A stretch of DNA of 64,000 nucleotides from an uncultured Roseicyclus sp. GTDB lineage: Bacteria > Pseudomonadota > Alphaproteobacteria > Rhodobacterales > Rhodobacteraceae. Each line of letters begins with the position of its first letter. Position 1 is the first letter of the stretch. The stretch lies in the NCBI GenBank assembly GCA_947494975.1, contig CANLXA010000003.1:620001-684000 (forward strand). Direction: 5' to 3'. Below are positions 35,979-44,818 of this stretch, one piece after another. The translations under genes and the position numbers were made by a program. The notes beneath the pieces were generated by a model that had not been told where the DNA came from, made no database searches, and saw nothing but the letters and a program-made list of their open reading frames with translations.

Positions 35979-37142
35979 CTAGATGGCGGCGACAAGACGG
36001 GGCGACAAGGCGGTGTTGATCACAAGGGCCGCGGCCCCCAGCGTGGCGGCCCGGCGGCCCGCTCCGCCCGCGATCAGACGGGGATGCGCACGATCCGGGC
36101 GGTGGGCGACGGATTGATCCGGCAAGTGCGTCCGCGCGACAAGCTCGTCCAGGATCGGTTGAGGCATCGCGCCGGTCAGCACGATGGCTTCGGGATCCAT
36201 GAGATTTTCCAACACCTGCACCGCGTGGCTCAGGCCCGCGCGCGCGCCATCCAGCCATGCCTCATAGGCGGGGGGGCGCGCCAGATGGAGCGCGGCGAGG
36301 TCATCGACGGTATCGGCCCGGATGCCATCCTCCCTGAGCGCGCGCACCAGCGCCACCCGGCTGGCCACATCCTCCAGGCGGCACGGGCCGTCCGGTCCGG
36401 GCACCGGGATGTGCCCGATCTCACCGGCATTTCCGAAGGCACCGCTGTAGATCGACCCGTCGGCCACCAGCCCGAGGCCCAGACCGGCCCCGAAGTAGAG
36501 GCAGGCGAAGGTGCCGAGCCCCTGTGCCGCACCCAGGACGCGCTCGGCCATGGCAGCCGCGTTGGCGTCATTTTCAACGCTGACTGGCAGGCCAAGCGCC
36601 GCTTGCAGGGCCGGTTCCGGCGCCACGTCCGCCCATCCCGGCAATTCGGTGCCCCGCCCCGACAGGCCGGTCTGTCCGATCGGGCCCGGCATAACAACGC
36701 CCGCGCCGATGACCCCTGCCTCGGTGGCGCCCTGCCCCCGTCCGGGCAAGGATGCGACAACCGGCAGCACGTCCTCCGGCGTGGCACAGGCGAGTGCAAT
36801 CCGTTCGGTATGGAGCACCTGCCCGCCCAGATCGATCCATGCGGCCAGAACGGCATCGGGCCGGATCTCAACGCCCAGGGCGACACCGGCATCGCTGCGG
36901 ATCGCGTAGGTGACAGCCGGTTGGCCGCGCTGGCCCATCCGTCGTCCGGTCTCATAAACCCAGCCATCTTGGAGAAGATCGGCGATGATATTGCTGACGG
37001 CCTGGGTGCTGAGGCCCGAGGCCCGGGCGATCTCGGCGCGCCCGGCCTCGCCCTCGCGCCGGATATGGCCCAGGACCAGCCCCCGGTTATAGGCGCGGCT
37101 GCGCTCGGCGTTCGATCCGGGGGTTGGAGAAACGGTGACCAT
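35979..37142 (-). CDS. ROK family transcriptional regulator
   Basis: A 387-residue NagC/Mlc-like regulator: N-terminal winged helix (GRAEIARASGLSTQAVSNIIADLLQDGWV), then a ROK domain (VIGAGVVMPGPIG, YFGAGLGLGLV). The Cys-rich zinc motif of ROK proteins is absent here; the region reads GHIPVPGPDGPCRLEDV. It is divergent from the ABC sugar-type operon and precedes the PIG-L gene, so it likely represses both directions until a sugar ligand appears. Repeated TCA half-sites in the intergenic region are its probable operator. Confidence 0.9.
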   Translation of the reverse strand: MVTVSPTPGSNAERSRAYNRGLVLGHIRREGEAGRAEIARASGLSTQAVSNIIADLLQDGWVYETGRRMGQRGQPAVTYAIRSDAGVALGVEIRPDAVLAAWIDLGGQVLHTERIALACATPEDVLPVVASLPGRGQGATEAGVIGAGVVMPGPIGQTGLSGRGTELPGWADVAPEPALQAALGLPVSVENDANAAAMAERVLGAAQGLGTFACLYFGAGLGLGLVADGSIYSGAFGNAGEIGHIPVPGPDGPCRLEDVASRVALVRALREDGIRADTVDDLAALHLARPPAYEAWLDGARAGLSHAVQVLENLMDPEAIVLTGAMPQPILDELVARTHLPDQSVAHRPDRAHPRLIAGGAGRRAATLGAAALVINTALSPRLVAAI

Positions 37143-37151
37143 ACACCCGAT

Positions 37152-37193
37152 TAACTCAACTCACTTGATAGCTCAACGTGGCTGAGTTAGCGT
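37152..37193. promoter_or_regulatory. ROK operator and divergent promoter region
   Basis: TAACTCA (37152-37158) is mirrored by TGAGTTA (37183-37189), and a closer pair, AGCTCA-N7-TGAGTT, occupies 37170-37188; another ACTCA lies between. TTGATA (37165-37170) with TAGCGT (37188-37193), spaced 17 bases, could drive the ABC operon. Multiple half-sites fit a NagC-like repressor. Confidence 0.5.
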
Positions 37194-37263
37194 CCCCTTC
37201 AGAGCCCCTCGCAAACGACAAATCCGGGCCACCCCAACGACATGGACATCAGGGAGCACACCC

Positions 37264-38520
37264 ATGAAAATGAATTTCCGCACGGCGCTTGCCGCCCTTG
37301 CCACCTCCGCCGCCGCGCTTGGCGCATCGGGCGCCGCCGCGCAGGAGGTGACGATCGAGTATTGGCAGTATTTCTTTGAGGCGCGCGTCAATGCGATGGA
37401 CCAGCTGATCGAGAATTTCGAGGCCGCCAATCCGAATATCAACGTGGAGATGACCCATTTCCCCTATGCCGATTACCGCACACGGACGGCCGTGGCGGTG
37501 CCCGCGGGCGAAGGCCCGGATATCGTGCAGCTCTTCTACGGCTGGCTGAACGACTACATCGATGCGGAGCTGATCCAGCCCCTGCCCGCCGACCGCTTCT
37601 CCCCCGAAATGGTGGAATCGGAATTCTTCCCAATGGTTCAGGCAATGGAACGCGACGGCCAGTATTTTGCCCTGCCCACGGCGGTGCGTTCACTGGCGCT
37701 CTTTTACAACCAGCGGCTTCTGGATGCGGCCGGTGTTGAGGTTCCCACCACGCTGGACGAGCTTGTGGCCGCCGCTGAAGCCACGACCGAGCGCGACGGT
37801 GCGGGCAACATCACCCAAGTGGGCCTGACCACAGGCATGACCGCGCAGGATCACCATTGGTTCCGCGAGGTCCTGATCCGCCAGATGGGTGGTGAACCCT
37901 ATACCGACGGCTACCGCAACGTGAACTACGACAACGAGGCCGGGCGCGCCGCGTTGGATTTCTACCTTGGGCTCGAAGAACAGGGTGTGACGCAATCGGG
38001 CTTCATGGATGAACCGCAGGCCGCCTTTCGCGGCAACCGCGCAGCGTTCCATATCGATGGCTCATTTCGTATCGGCGCGCTCAACGACAGCCGTGGCCTT
38101 GATTGGGGTGTGACGGAACTGCCCGCCGGGCCCGATGGCACCCGGTCGAACTACTCCTCCTATTGGGTGAATGCGATCACCTCCTCCGCCGAAGGGGCGG
38201 AATACGATGCCGCGGTGCTGTTCATGGAATATCTCACGTCGCCCGAGGCGATGCAGATCTGGCTCGACGTTGTGGGTGAATTGCCCGCCCGTGCCGAGGT
38301 TGGGATGACCGAAGAGAACGCCAACAATGAGGTTTTCGGCCCGTTCATCCGTGGCCTTGAATACGCCAACACCACGATCTTCGCCGATGAAAGCGCGCAG
38401 CGTCAGGTGCTGGTGGACATGATCGAACGGGTACAACTGCAGGATATGGACCCCGGCGAAAGCCTCTCCATCGCGGCAGAGGCCGAACAAGCGATCCTCG
38501 ACGATTACTACGGCGAGTGA
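37264..38520 (+). CDS. ABC sugar-type substrate-binding protein
   Basis: A 418-residue family 1 extracellular solute-binding protein. It begins with a Sec signal (MKMNFRTALAALATSAAALG, cleavage after AAA before Gln29) and continues as mature EVTIEYWQYF, with PYADYRTRTAVAVPAGEGPDIV and SGFMDEPQAAFRGNRAAFHID typical of carbohydrate receptors. It is the first gene of a six-gene ABC operon and is followed by a strong hairpin before the permeases. The ligand is unknown; an oligosaccharide or glycoconjugate is suggested by the PIG-L and ROK partners. Confidence 0.92.
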   Translation: MKMNFRTALAALATSAAALGASGAAAQEVTIEYWQYFFEARVNAMDQLIENFEAANPNINVEMTHFPYADYRTRTAVAVPAGEGPDIVQLFYGWLNDYIDAELIQPLPADRFSPEMVESEFFPMVQAMERDGQYFALPTAVRSLALFYNQRLLDAAGVEVPTTLDELVAAAEATTERDGAGNITQVGLTTGMTAQDHHWFREVLIRQMGGEPYTDGYRNVNYDNEAGRAALDFYLGLEEQGVTQSGFMDEPQAAFRGNRAAFHIDGSFRIGALNDSRGLDWGVTELPAGPDGTRSNYSSYWVNAITSSAEGAEYDAAVLFMEYLTSPEAMQIWLDVVGELPARAEVGMTEENANNEVFGPFIRGLEYANTTIFADESAQRQVLVDMIERVQLQDMDPGESLSIAAEAEQAILDDYYGE

Positions 38521-38530
38521 TCTAAGCTAT

Positions 38531-38563
38531 TGCCGGGCCGGGTGCAGATGCCCCGGCCCGGCA
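38531..38563 (+). terminator. Intercistronic hairpin between binding protein and permease genes
   Basis: A perfect 12-base stem, TGCCGGGCCGGG (38531-38542) and CCCGGCCCGGCA (38552-38563), with a 9-base loop and no T-run, 10 bases after the binding-protein stop. Probably a partial terminator or mRNA stabiliser that raises binding-protein over permease expression. Confidence 0.62.
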
Positions 38564-38594
38564 CATATGTCTGAACAGGTAGGGCCCCACGCCG

Positions 38595-39551
38595 ATGGCG
38601 AGCAATCCGTCCATTCACGACACGATCCCGCAAGAAAAGCAGCCCGCCGTCACCCGGGGCGGGTTCTACGGCCGTCTGAGCATCAATCAGAAGCGTACGC
38701 TCTGGGCGTGGGCCTTTCTGGCCGTCCCGATCCTGTTCTATGTTGTGATCCGGTTCTATCCCACTGGCAATGCGATGGTTTTGTCGTTCCAGGAATGGAA
38801 CCTCCTCGGCGACCGCACGTGGAACGGCGTCGACAATTACATCACGTTGTTCAGCGATCCCGTCTTCTGGCAGGTGTTCCGCAACACCTTCGCCTACCTG
38901 CTGATCGGCACACCCGTCAGCCTCGTGATCTCGTTCATAATCGCCTACCACCTCGATCAAGTCCGCTTCATGCATGGCACGATCCGGGCGCTCTATTTCG
39001 TCCCTTTCATGACATCCGCCGTGGCCATGGCCTGGGTCTGGCGCTGGTTCTACCAGGATGTGCCGATCGGCCTGTTCAACAACATGCTGGCGTCGGTCGG
39101 CATTGCGCAGATAGATTTCCTCGACAGCACAACCAACGCCCTGCCCTCCATCCTTGCGCCTGCCATCTGGGCGGGCCTCGGCTTCCAGATCATCATCTTC
39201 ATGGCGGGCCTGCGCGCCATTCCCCGCACCTTCTATGAGGCCGCGAAGATTGACGGGGTCTCCACCTGGACAGTTCTGTGGGAGATTACGTTACCCCTCC
39301 TGCGCCCCACCATCGTGTTCATCGTAGTGCTGTCCTCCATCGGTTTCCTGCGCATCTTCGATCACGTCTTCAACATGACCACCGCCAATCCCGGCGGGCC
39401 GCTCAATTCCACCAAGCCCCTGGTCCTGATGATCTATCAGACCGCGTTTGACAGCTTCGATATGGGCTATGCCGCCGCGCAAACCGTGGTGCTGTTTGTG
39501 ATCTTACTGATCGTCAGCCTGATCCAGCTTCGCCTCCTGAAGGACCGCTGA
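38595..39551 (+). CDS. ABC sugar-type permease, first subunit
   Basis: A 318-residue inner-membrane permease with about six helices of the MalF/UgpA type. The cytoplasmic EAA loop that contacts the ATPase is clear: YEAAKIDGVSTWTVLWEITLPLLRPT. It pairs with the next gene, which starts 1 base after its stop. Confidence 0.94.
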   Translation: MASNPSIHDTIPQEKQPAVTRGGFYGRLSINQKRTLWAWAFLAVPILFYVVIRFYPTGNAMVLSFQEWNLLGDRTWNGVDNYITLFSDPVFWQVFRNTFAYLLIGTPVSLVISFIIAYHLDQVRFMHGTIRALYFVPFMTSAVAMAWVWRWFYQDVPIGLFNNMLASVGIAQIDFLDSTTNALPSILAPAIWAGLGFQIIIFMAGLRAIPRTFYEAAKIDGVSTWTVLWEITLPLLRPTIVFIVVLSSIGFLRIFDHVFNMTTANPGGPLNSTKPLVLMIYQTAFDSFDMGYAAAQTVVLFVILLIVSLIQLRLLKDR

Positions 39552-39552
39552 T

Positions 39553-40437
39553 ATGGCCGCGACCGATGATCTTGCCGTCCGCGCCTCCTCCGACGCGCTG
39601 CTGAAGGCCTCGGCCCCACCCAAGAAGCGCAACATGGCGCAGTTCATCCGCTGGGTGCTGTTGTTTGCCGGCGGCATCGTGATGGTCATGCCGCTGGCCT
39701 ACATGATCTCCACCTCGATGAAATGGCCTTGGGAGGTCTATAATCTCGGGCTGATCCCCGAAGAGCCCACGCTCGAAAACTACACCCATGTTCTTGAGGA
39801 TGGGCGCTTCTTCGGGTGGTTCATCAATTCGCTCGTGATTGCGACGATCACCACCCTCTCGGCGCTCTTCTTCGATAGCCTCGTGGGCTACACGCTGTGC
39901 AAATTCAAATTCCGCGGTCGCTACATCGTCTTCATCGCGATCCTGTCGACCCTGATGATCCCTACCGAAATGCTGGTGATCCCGTGGTACATGATGAGCC
40001 AGAGCTTCGGCTGGCTGGACAGTTACTGGGGCATCATGTTCCCCGGCCTGATGACCGCCTTCGGCGTGTTCCTGATGAAGCAATTCTTCGAAACCGTGCC
40101 GGATGATTTCCTCGAGGCCGCGCGGATCGACGGGTTAAACGAGTTCCAGATCTGGTGGCAGGTGGCGATGCCCATGGTGCGCCCGGCGCTGGCCGCGCTG
40201 GCAATCTTCATCTTCCTGGGCAATTGGACGGCGTTCCTCTGGCCACTGATCGTGACGACCTCGCCCGACCTCTATACGCTGCCCGTGGGGCTCTCCTCCT
40301 TCGGGGATGAGGCGGATGTGGCATGGGAATTGATCATGACCGGCGCCGCGATCTCCACCCTGCCGACGCTGGTCTTCTTCCTGATTTTCCAACGTTTCAT
40401 CATCCGCGGCGTCGTCATGGCGGGATTGAAGGGATGA
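39553..40437 (+). CDS. ABC sugar-type permease, second subunit
   Basis: A 294-residue permease of the MalG/UgpE type with six predicted helices and the EAA loop LEAARIDGLNEFQIWWQVAMPMVRPALA. Its stop overlaps the start of the VOC gene in an ATGA. Together with the preceding permease and the ATPase at 42355-43416 it forms the importer. Confidence 0.94.
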   Translation: MAATDDLAVRASSDALLKASAPPKKRNMAQFIRWVLLFAGGIVMVMPLAYMISTSMKWPWEVYNLGLIPEEPTLENYTHVLEDGRFFGWFINSLVIATITTLSALFFDSLVGYTLCKFKFRGRYIVFIAILSTLMIPTEMLVIPWYMMSQSFGWLDSYWGIMFPGLMTAFGVFLMKQFFETVPDDFLEAARIDGLNEFQIWWQVAMPMVRPALAALAIFIFLGNWTAFLWPLIVTTSPDLYTLPVGLSSFGDEADVAWELIMTGAAISTLPTLVFFLIFQRFIIRGVVMAGLKG

Positions 40438-40874
40438 GTGCGCTGGTCCGCGGTGGACGGCTGGATCACGTCCACCTATGCGTGACCGACCGTCCGAAAT
40501 CCGTGGCCTGGTATGGGCGTGTGCTTGATCTTCACGTCCTGGGCCAGGGCCATGACGAGGTTGCACCAGATCACCCGGTGTTTCTTGCCCCGGCATCTCA
40601 GCCCACCCATCATTGCCTGTCGCTCTTCGTTGGGGAACCGGCACGCGGCGGCGACCGGAACGTGGCCTTTGCGGTCGATGCGGACGCGTTTCTGGCATTC
40701 GCGCGGGGCTTGCCGGATGCAGATATCCGCGCGCAGGACCAGACGCCCCTGACCGCTGCGCATGTGAACGATTACGGTCTTGCGATGACCCTCGATTTCC
40801 TTGATCCCGACGGCAATGAACTTGAGGTGGTGACCTACGATACCGACGCGATTCGGGACGGTCTGCGCGAATGA
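40434..40874 (+). CDS. VOC (glyoxalase/dioxygenase superfamily) protein
   Basis: A 146-residue vicinal-oxygen-chelate protein. It has two beta-alpha-beta-beta-beta modules, with DHVHLCVTDRPKSVAWYGRVL at the front and LDFLDPDGNELEVV at the end; the His and Glu at these positions are typical metal ligands. It is translationally coupled on both sides (ATGA overlaps), placing it in the catabolic step that follows import. Isomerase, lyase or dioxygenase activity cannot be told apart from sequence. Confidence 0.86.
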   Translation: MSALVRGGRLDHVHLCVTDRPKSVAWYGRVLDLHVLGQGHDEVAPDHPVFLAPASQPTHHCLSLFVGEPARGGDRNVAFAVDADAFLAFARGLPDADIRAQDQTPLTAAHVNDYGLAMTLDFLDPDGNELEVVTYDTDAIRDGLRE

Positions 40875-42358
40875 CCGATACCTCCACCTTCCCCGATCCC
40901 ACCTATCGCGACACGGTTCTGGCGCCTCTGTTCGAGGGTGTGAAGACGCATTTCGCCGACCACATGGATGCCATCAACCGGGCGCATCTGGTGATGCTGG
41001 TAGAGACTGGTATCCTGAGCGTGACAGACGGCAAGGTCATCGCGCAAACGCTTGATCGCATTGCCGACGAAACCGACCGCGACGCGCAGAGCTATACCGG
41101 CGAGCATGAGGATTGGTTCTTCCTCGTGGAGGCCGAACTCAAAGCCCGCCTTGGTGATCTGGGCGGGGCGCTGCACACGGCGCGAAGCCGGAATGACATG
41201 GATCACACCATGTTCAAGATGGCTCTGCGGGACCGCGCGGAGGATGCGCTGAACCGCATGAACATCCTCGCGCAAGCCCTTTTGAGCAAAGCCAAAACTG
41301 AACGTGACACGCTGATTGTGGCCTACACCCATGGTCAGCCCGCGCAACCCTCCACCTTCGGCCACTACCTCGCCGCCATGCTGGAGGTCCTGCTGGCCGA
41401 CACCCGGCGGCTTGAGGCTGCCATTGCGCCGCTCGACCTCTGCCCCATGGGCGCGGCCGCGATCACCACGTCGGGCTTTCCGATCGACCGTGAGCGGATG
41501 GCGGACCTGCTCGGGTTCGCGGGCCCGCGCGTGAATTCTTATGGCTGCATCGCATCGGTCGATTACGTGACCGGCCTATATTCCGCGCTCAAGCTTCCAA
41601 TGCTTCATCTGGGCCGAGTGGTGCAGGATATGGCCTTCTGGTCGGCGTTCGAGGTTGGGCAACTCTACGTGCCCCGCAGCCTCGTGCAGATCTCGTCGAT
41701 CATGCCGCAAAAGCGCAACCCGGTGCCCATCGAACATCTGCGCCACCTCGCCTCGGTTGCCGCGGGGCGGTGCGATACGGTGGTGAACACGATGCACAAC
41801 ACGCCCTTCACCGACATGAACGACGGCGAAGGCGAGGTGCAGCAGGCCGGTTACGGCGCGTTCGATCACGCCGCCCGTGTCTTCGATCTGCTGACCGCCT
41901 TTCTACCCGCCTGCTCGATCAATGCCGAGCGTGTGGCGCGCACCAGCGATGCGGCCTGCATCACGATCACCGAACTGGCCGATACGTTGGTGCGCGACGA
42001 GGGGCTGAGCTTCCGCCAGGCCCATGACGTGGCCGCCGCCACGGCACGCGCTGTCATCGCCAACGGCGCGCCCCTGGGTCAGGGCTACGATGCCTTTTCC
42101 AAGGCCTTCGCCGAGGCGAGCGGGCGCGAGACATCGCTTGATCAGAGGGCATTCGCCGCCGCCGTCGATGCCCGCACCTTCGTGACACGCCGCGACCGGA
42201 CGGGTGGCCCCGCCCCCGCCGCGCTGGATGCGGCCTTCGCCACCTATACCGAAACGCTTGAAGCGCTCATATCCGCGCAATCCGCGCGCCTGTCGCGCCG
42301 CACCGCCGCCGACGCCCGCCTGCGCATCGCATTCGAAGACCTGAAAGGCCAAACATGA
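40871..42358 (+). CDS. Argininosuccinate-lyase-like lyase of unknown substrate
   Basis: A 495-residue member of the aspartase/fumarase superfamily, most like ArgH. The signature loop SSIMPQKRNP (residues 275-284) carries the catalytic Ser. Two substrate regions differ from true ArgH: HTARSRNDM (102-110) ends in Met where ArgH has Gln, and THGQPAQPSTFGH (153-165) differs from the usual THLQRAQP form. The family eliminates fumarate from an amino-linked succinyl group (or a related C-N/C-O bond). Location inside an ABC uptake operon argues for a catabolic substrate, as with EDDS lyase, a known catabolic relative, rather than arginine synthesis. Coupled by ATGA at both ends. Confidence 0.83.
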   Translation: MTDTSTFPDPTYRDTVLAPLFEGVKTHFADHMDAINRAHLVMLVETGILSVTDGKVIAQTLDRIADETDRDAQSYTGEHEDWFFLVEAELKARLGDLGGALHTARSRNDMDHTMFKMALRDRAEDALNRMNILAQALLSKAKTERDTLIVAYTHGQPAQPSTFGHYLAAMLEVLLADTRRLEAAIAPLDLCPMGAAAITTSGFPIDRERMADLLGFAGPRVNSYGCIASVDYVTGLYSALKLPMLHLGRVVQDMAFWSAFEVGQLYVPRSLVQISSIMPQKRNPVPIEHLRHLASVAAGRCDTVVNTMHNTPFTDMNDGEGEVQQAGYGAFDHAARVFDLLTAFLPACSINAERVARTSDAACITITELADTLVRDEGLSFRQAHDVAAATARAVIANGAPLGQGYDAFSKAFAEASGRETSLDQRAFAAAVDARTFVTRRDRTGGPAPAALDAAFATYTETLEALISAQSARLSRRTAADARLRIAFEDLKGQT

Positions 42359-43416
42359 CCAATCTGATCCTGCGTGACCTCGTCAAACGCTACGGCGACA
42401 CCGAGGTGCTGCATTCGATCAACCTGACCGTGGATGAGGGCGAGTTTGTCGTGCTCGTGGGCCCGTCGGGCTGCGGCAAATCCACCACCTTGCGCATGAT
42501 CGCGGGGCTGGAGGAGATCACGGAGGGGACCATCGAGATCGGCGGGCGCGTGGTGAACAATCTTGAGCCCAAGGAACGCAACATTGCCATGGTGTTCCAG
42601 AATTACGCGATCTACCCGCATATGTCGGTGCGCCGGAATATCGGATTTGGCCTGAAAACCGCAAAGCTGACAAAGGATGAAAAGAATGCGCGCATCGACG
42701 AGGTCGCTGGCATCCTTGGGATGACGGACCTTCTTGAACGCAAGCCCGCGCAACTCTCCGGCGGCCAACGCCAGCGCGTCGCCATCGGGCGCGCCATGGT
42801 ACGGGACCCTGCAGTGTTCCTGTTTGATGAGCCGCTCTCGAACCTCGACGCACAGCTGCGTACGCAGATGCGGCTGGAGATCAAGAAGCTGCACACCCGC
42901 GTGGGCCGGATGATGATTTTCGTGACTCATGATCAGGTGGAGGCGATGACGCTGGCCGACCGAATCGTGATCATGAAGGACGGCTATATCCAGCAGATCG
43001 GCACGCCCGCGGAGGTCTACCACGCGCCCGCCAACACCTTCGTCGCGCAATTCATCGGCGCGCCCGCGATGAACCTGATGGAGGCGCAGGGCACGGGCCA
43101 TGGTGTGAAGCTCTGGAACGGGGCGGAGATTTCCGTGCCCGGCCTCTCGATCCCTGCGGGCCGCTCAGTCACCTTCGGCATCCGGCCCGAGGACCTGAAG
43201 TCAGACGCCACGGGGGTGCTGAGCGGGACCGTCACCGTGGCCGAACCGCTTGGCTCGGAAACGCTGGTCTATGTGGATGTGGACGGGCACGAGATCAACG
43301 CGACCGCGCCGGGCCGCACGCCGCCCAAGGCAGGGGACAAGATCAGCCTGTCACTTTCGGGGGAAGACGCGCATCTCTTCGACACGGCCAGTGGGCAGTC
43401 GCTCCGCCTCTCCTAA
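42355..43416 (+). CDS. ABC sugar-type ATP-binding protein (MalK/UgpC-like)
   Basis: A 353-residue ATPase with Walker A GPSGCGKST, signature LSGGQRQRVAIGRAMVRDP, Walker B FLFDEPLSNLD and H-loop FVTHDQ, then a C-terminal TOBE regulatory domain. It powers the importer encoded upstream and is the last gene of the operon. Its TAA overlaps the stop of the convergent GAF gene by two bases. Confidence 0.95.
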   Translation: MTNLILRDLVKRYGDTEVLHSINLTVDEGEFVVLVGPSGCGKSTTLRMIAGLEEITEGTIEIGGRVVNNLEPKERNIAMVFQNYAIYPHMSVRRNIGFGLKTAKLTKDEKNARIDEVAGILGMTDLLERKPAQLSGGQRQRVAIGRAMVRDPAVFLFDEPLSNLDAQLRTQMRLEIKKLHTRVGRMMIFVTHDQVEAMTLADRIVIMKDGYIQQIGTPAEVYHAPANTFVAQFIGAPAMNLMEAQGTGHGVKLWNGAEISVPGLSIPAGRSVTFGIRPEDLKSDATGVLSGTVTVAEPLGSETLVYVDVDGHEINATAPGRTPPKAGDKISLSLSGEDAHLFDTASGQSLRLS

Positions 43417-43904
43417 CCCGCCGCTTCGGCCCAATCCTTGAAGGATTGCACCAGAAGCGCGGCAAATGGGGCCACCTTTTCAATGTGTTCCGGCGCGTAA
43501 TGGCCTTCGCCATGCAAGAGGTTCACCGTGCCGATCACCCTCGGGCCACCCGGCGCATCCTCCTCGATCACCGGCACGTTCAGGCAGGACGCGCAGCCCA
43601 ATTCCGCGATCAGGGCATTGTCGAAAAACGCCCCTTCGATATCTGCCGCATTGTAGGCGATCCAGGGCTGGCGATCCTGCAGCACGATCTTGCCCCAGGC
43701 CGTCATATCGCCGAGTGGTTTGCGCCCGCCCACGGGATATTCCGCCGGATGTGACGTGTAAATCCGGGCGGCCTCTCCCCGTGCGTGGTCGATCGCCATC
43801 AGCGTAAAGAGTTTGTGGCCAACGATCTGATCAAGCGCGCTCTGGATCGCGGGATAGAGATCTGCCGCATCGCGGGTTTGCGAAAGGAGGTCCGTGTCGC
43901 TCAT
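43413..43904 (-). CDS. GAF domain protein coupled to the Liv transporter
   Basis: A 163-residue protein made almost entirely of one GAF domain (about residues 15-155), with no DNA-binding or enzymatic domain visible. The segment AELGCASCLNVPVIEE contains two Cys near the ligand pocket. It is translationally coupled (ATGA) to the LivM gene, so it may sense the transported solute or act on it. It does not show the catalytic Cys set of free methionine sulfoxide reductase clearly enough to call it so. Confidence 0.8.
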   Translation of the reverse strand: MSDTDLLSQTRDAADLYPAIQSALDQIVGHKLFTLMAIDHARGEAARIYTSHPAEYPVGGRKPLGDMTAWGKIVLQDRQPWIAYNAADIEGAFFDNALIAELGCASCLNVPVIEEDAPGGPRVIGTVNLLHGEGHYAPEHIEKVAPFAALLVQSFKDWAEAAG

Positions 43905-44818
43905 GTGTCTTTCCGTTTCAAAAATGGTCCCGGCGGCGTTTCCGGCAACAGCCCTCTGGGGCGCAATTGCATGATGGCGATCAGGGCCACACCGATGACA
44001 ATCTCGCGCAAGGCAGCCTTTTCCACCCCGCCCAGAACGGACACCCAGCCCTCGAGGAATCGGCTCCCCTCCAGCACCGCCACAACGGCGATGGCGCCCA
44101 CAACGGCGCCGGTGGAATTGCCCGTGCCCCCGGCGGTGAGCGCCAGGAAGATGTAGATGGTGATCAGCGGGCGGAAGATGTCCGGCGCGATATAGCTGGT
44201 GTAATGGGCATAGAACGCGCCTGCGAGGCCGAGGATCGCCGCGCCAAGGGCGAAGGCCTGCACCTTGAAGCGTGTGATCGGCTTGCCCGCCACGGCAGCG
44301 GCCGTGTCATCATCGCGGATCGCGCGGAGCGCCCTGCCCCATGGGCTGCGCCTGAGCCGCTCGGTCATGGCCCAGACGATGAGCACCGCGAGCGTCACAA
44401 GCGCGCAGCTGAGCATGTTGAACTGGAACGGCGAGAGCTCCGCGCGCCACGGGCCCGGAATGCCGGAGATACCGTCCGACCCGTTGGTCATCCAGATCTC
44501 ATTGGCCGCGATCAGACGGATGAGTTCCGAAAAGCCAAGCGTGACAATGGCAAGATAGTCCCCCCTGAGCCTGAGGGTCAGCCGACAGAGCAGACCGCCC
44601 GCCAGCGCCGCCAACACCGCAGCCAGCGCCAGCCCGATGGGGATGGGCAAAGCACCAGCGCCCGTGGCCAGCGCTGAGGCATAGGCGCCAAGGGCGAAGA
44701 ACCCTGCCATGCCAAGGTTGATCATGCCACCCATGCCCCAGATCACGTTAATCCCCAGAGCCAAGAGCGCGTAGATGCCCGCGAAGGTTGCGACGGAAAA
44801 CAGCCAGCTCAGCATCAA
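43901..44818 (-). CDS. Branched-chain amino acid-type ABC permease (LivM family)
   Basis: A 305-residue permease of the hydrophobic amino acid uptake family with eight or more hydrophobic segments; NVIWGMGGMINLGMAGFFALGAYASAL and ATGGTGNSTGAVVGA-like regions mark LivM. Its start overlaps the LivH stop by 4 bases, as does its own stop with the GAF start. Substrate class is amino acid, amide, urea or peptide-like. Confidence 0.93.
   Translation of the reverse strand: MMLSWLFSVATFAGIYALLALGINVIWGMGGMINLGMAGFFALGAYASALATGAGALPIPIGLALAAVLAALAGGLLCRLTLRLRGDYLAIVTLGFSELIRLIAANEIWMTNGSDGISGIPGPWRAELSPFQFNMLSCALVTLAVLIVWAMTERLRRSPWGRALRAIRDDDTAAAVAGKPITRFKVQAFALGAAILGLAGAFYAHYTSYIAPDIFRPLITIYIFLALTAGGTGNSTGAVVGAIAVVAVLEGSRFLEGWVSVLGGVEKAALREIVIGVALIAIMQLRPRGLLPETPPGPFLKRKDT

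Noticed and set aside
33877-35982. A 701-codon open frame on the plus strand
   Set aside because: It is the exact antisense of the PIG-L gene. GC-rich codon use removes stops from the opposite strand, its product is Arg/His-rich with no domain, and the minus-strand gene carries AHPDDE.
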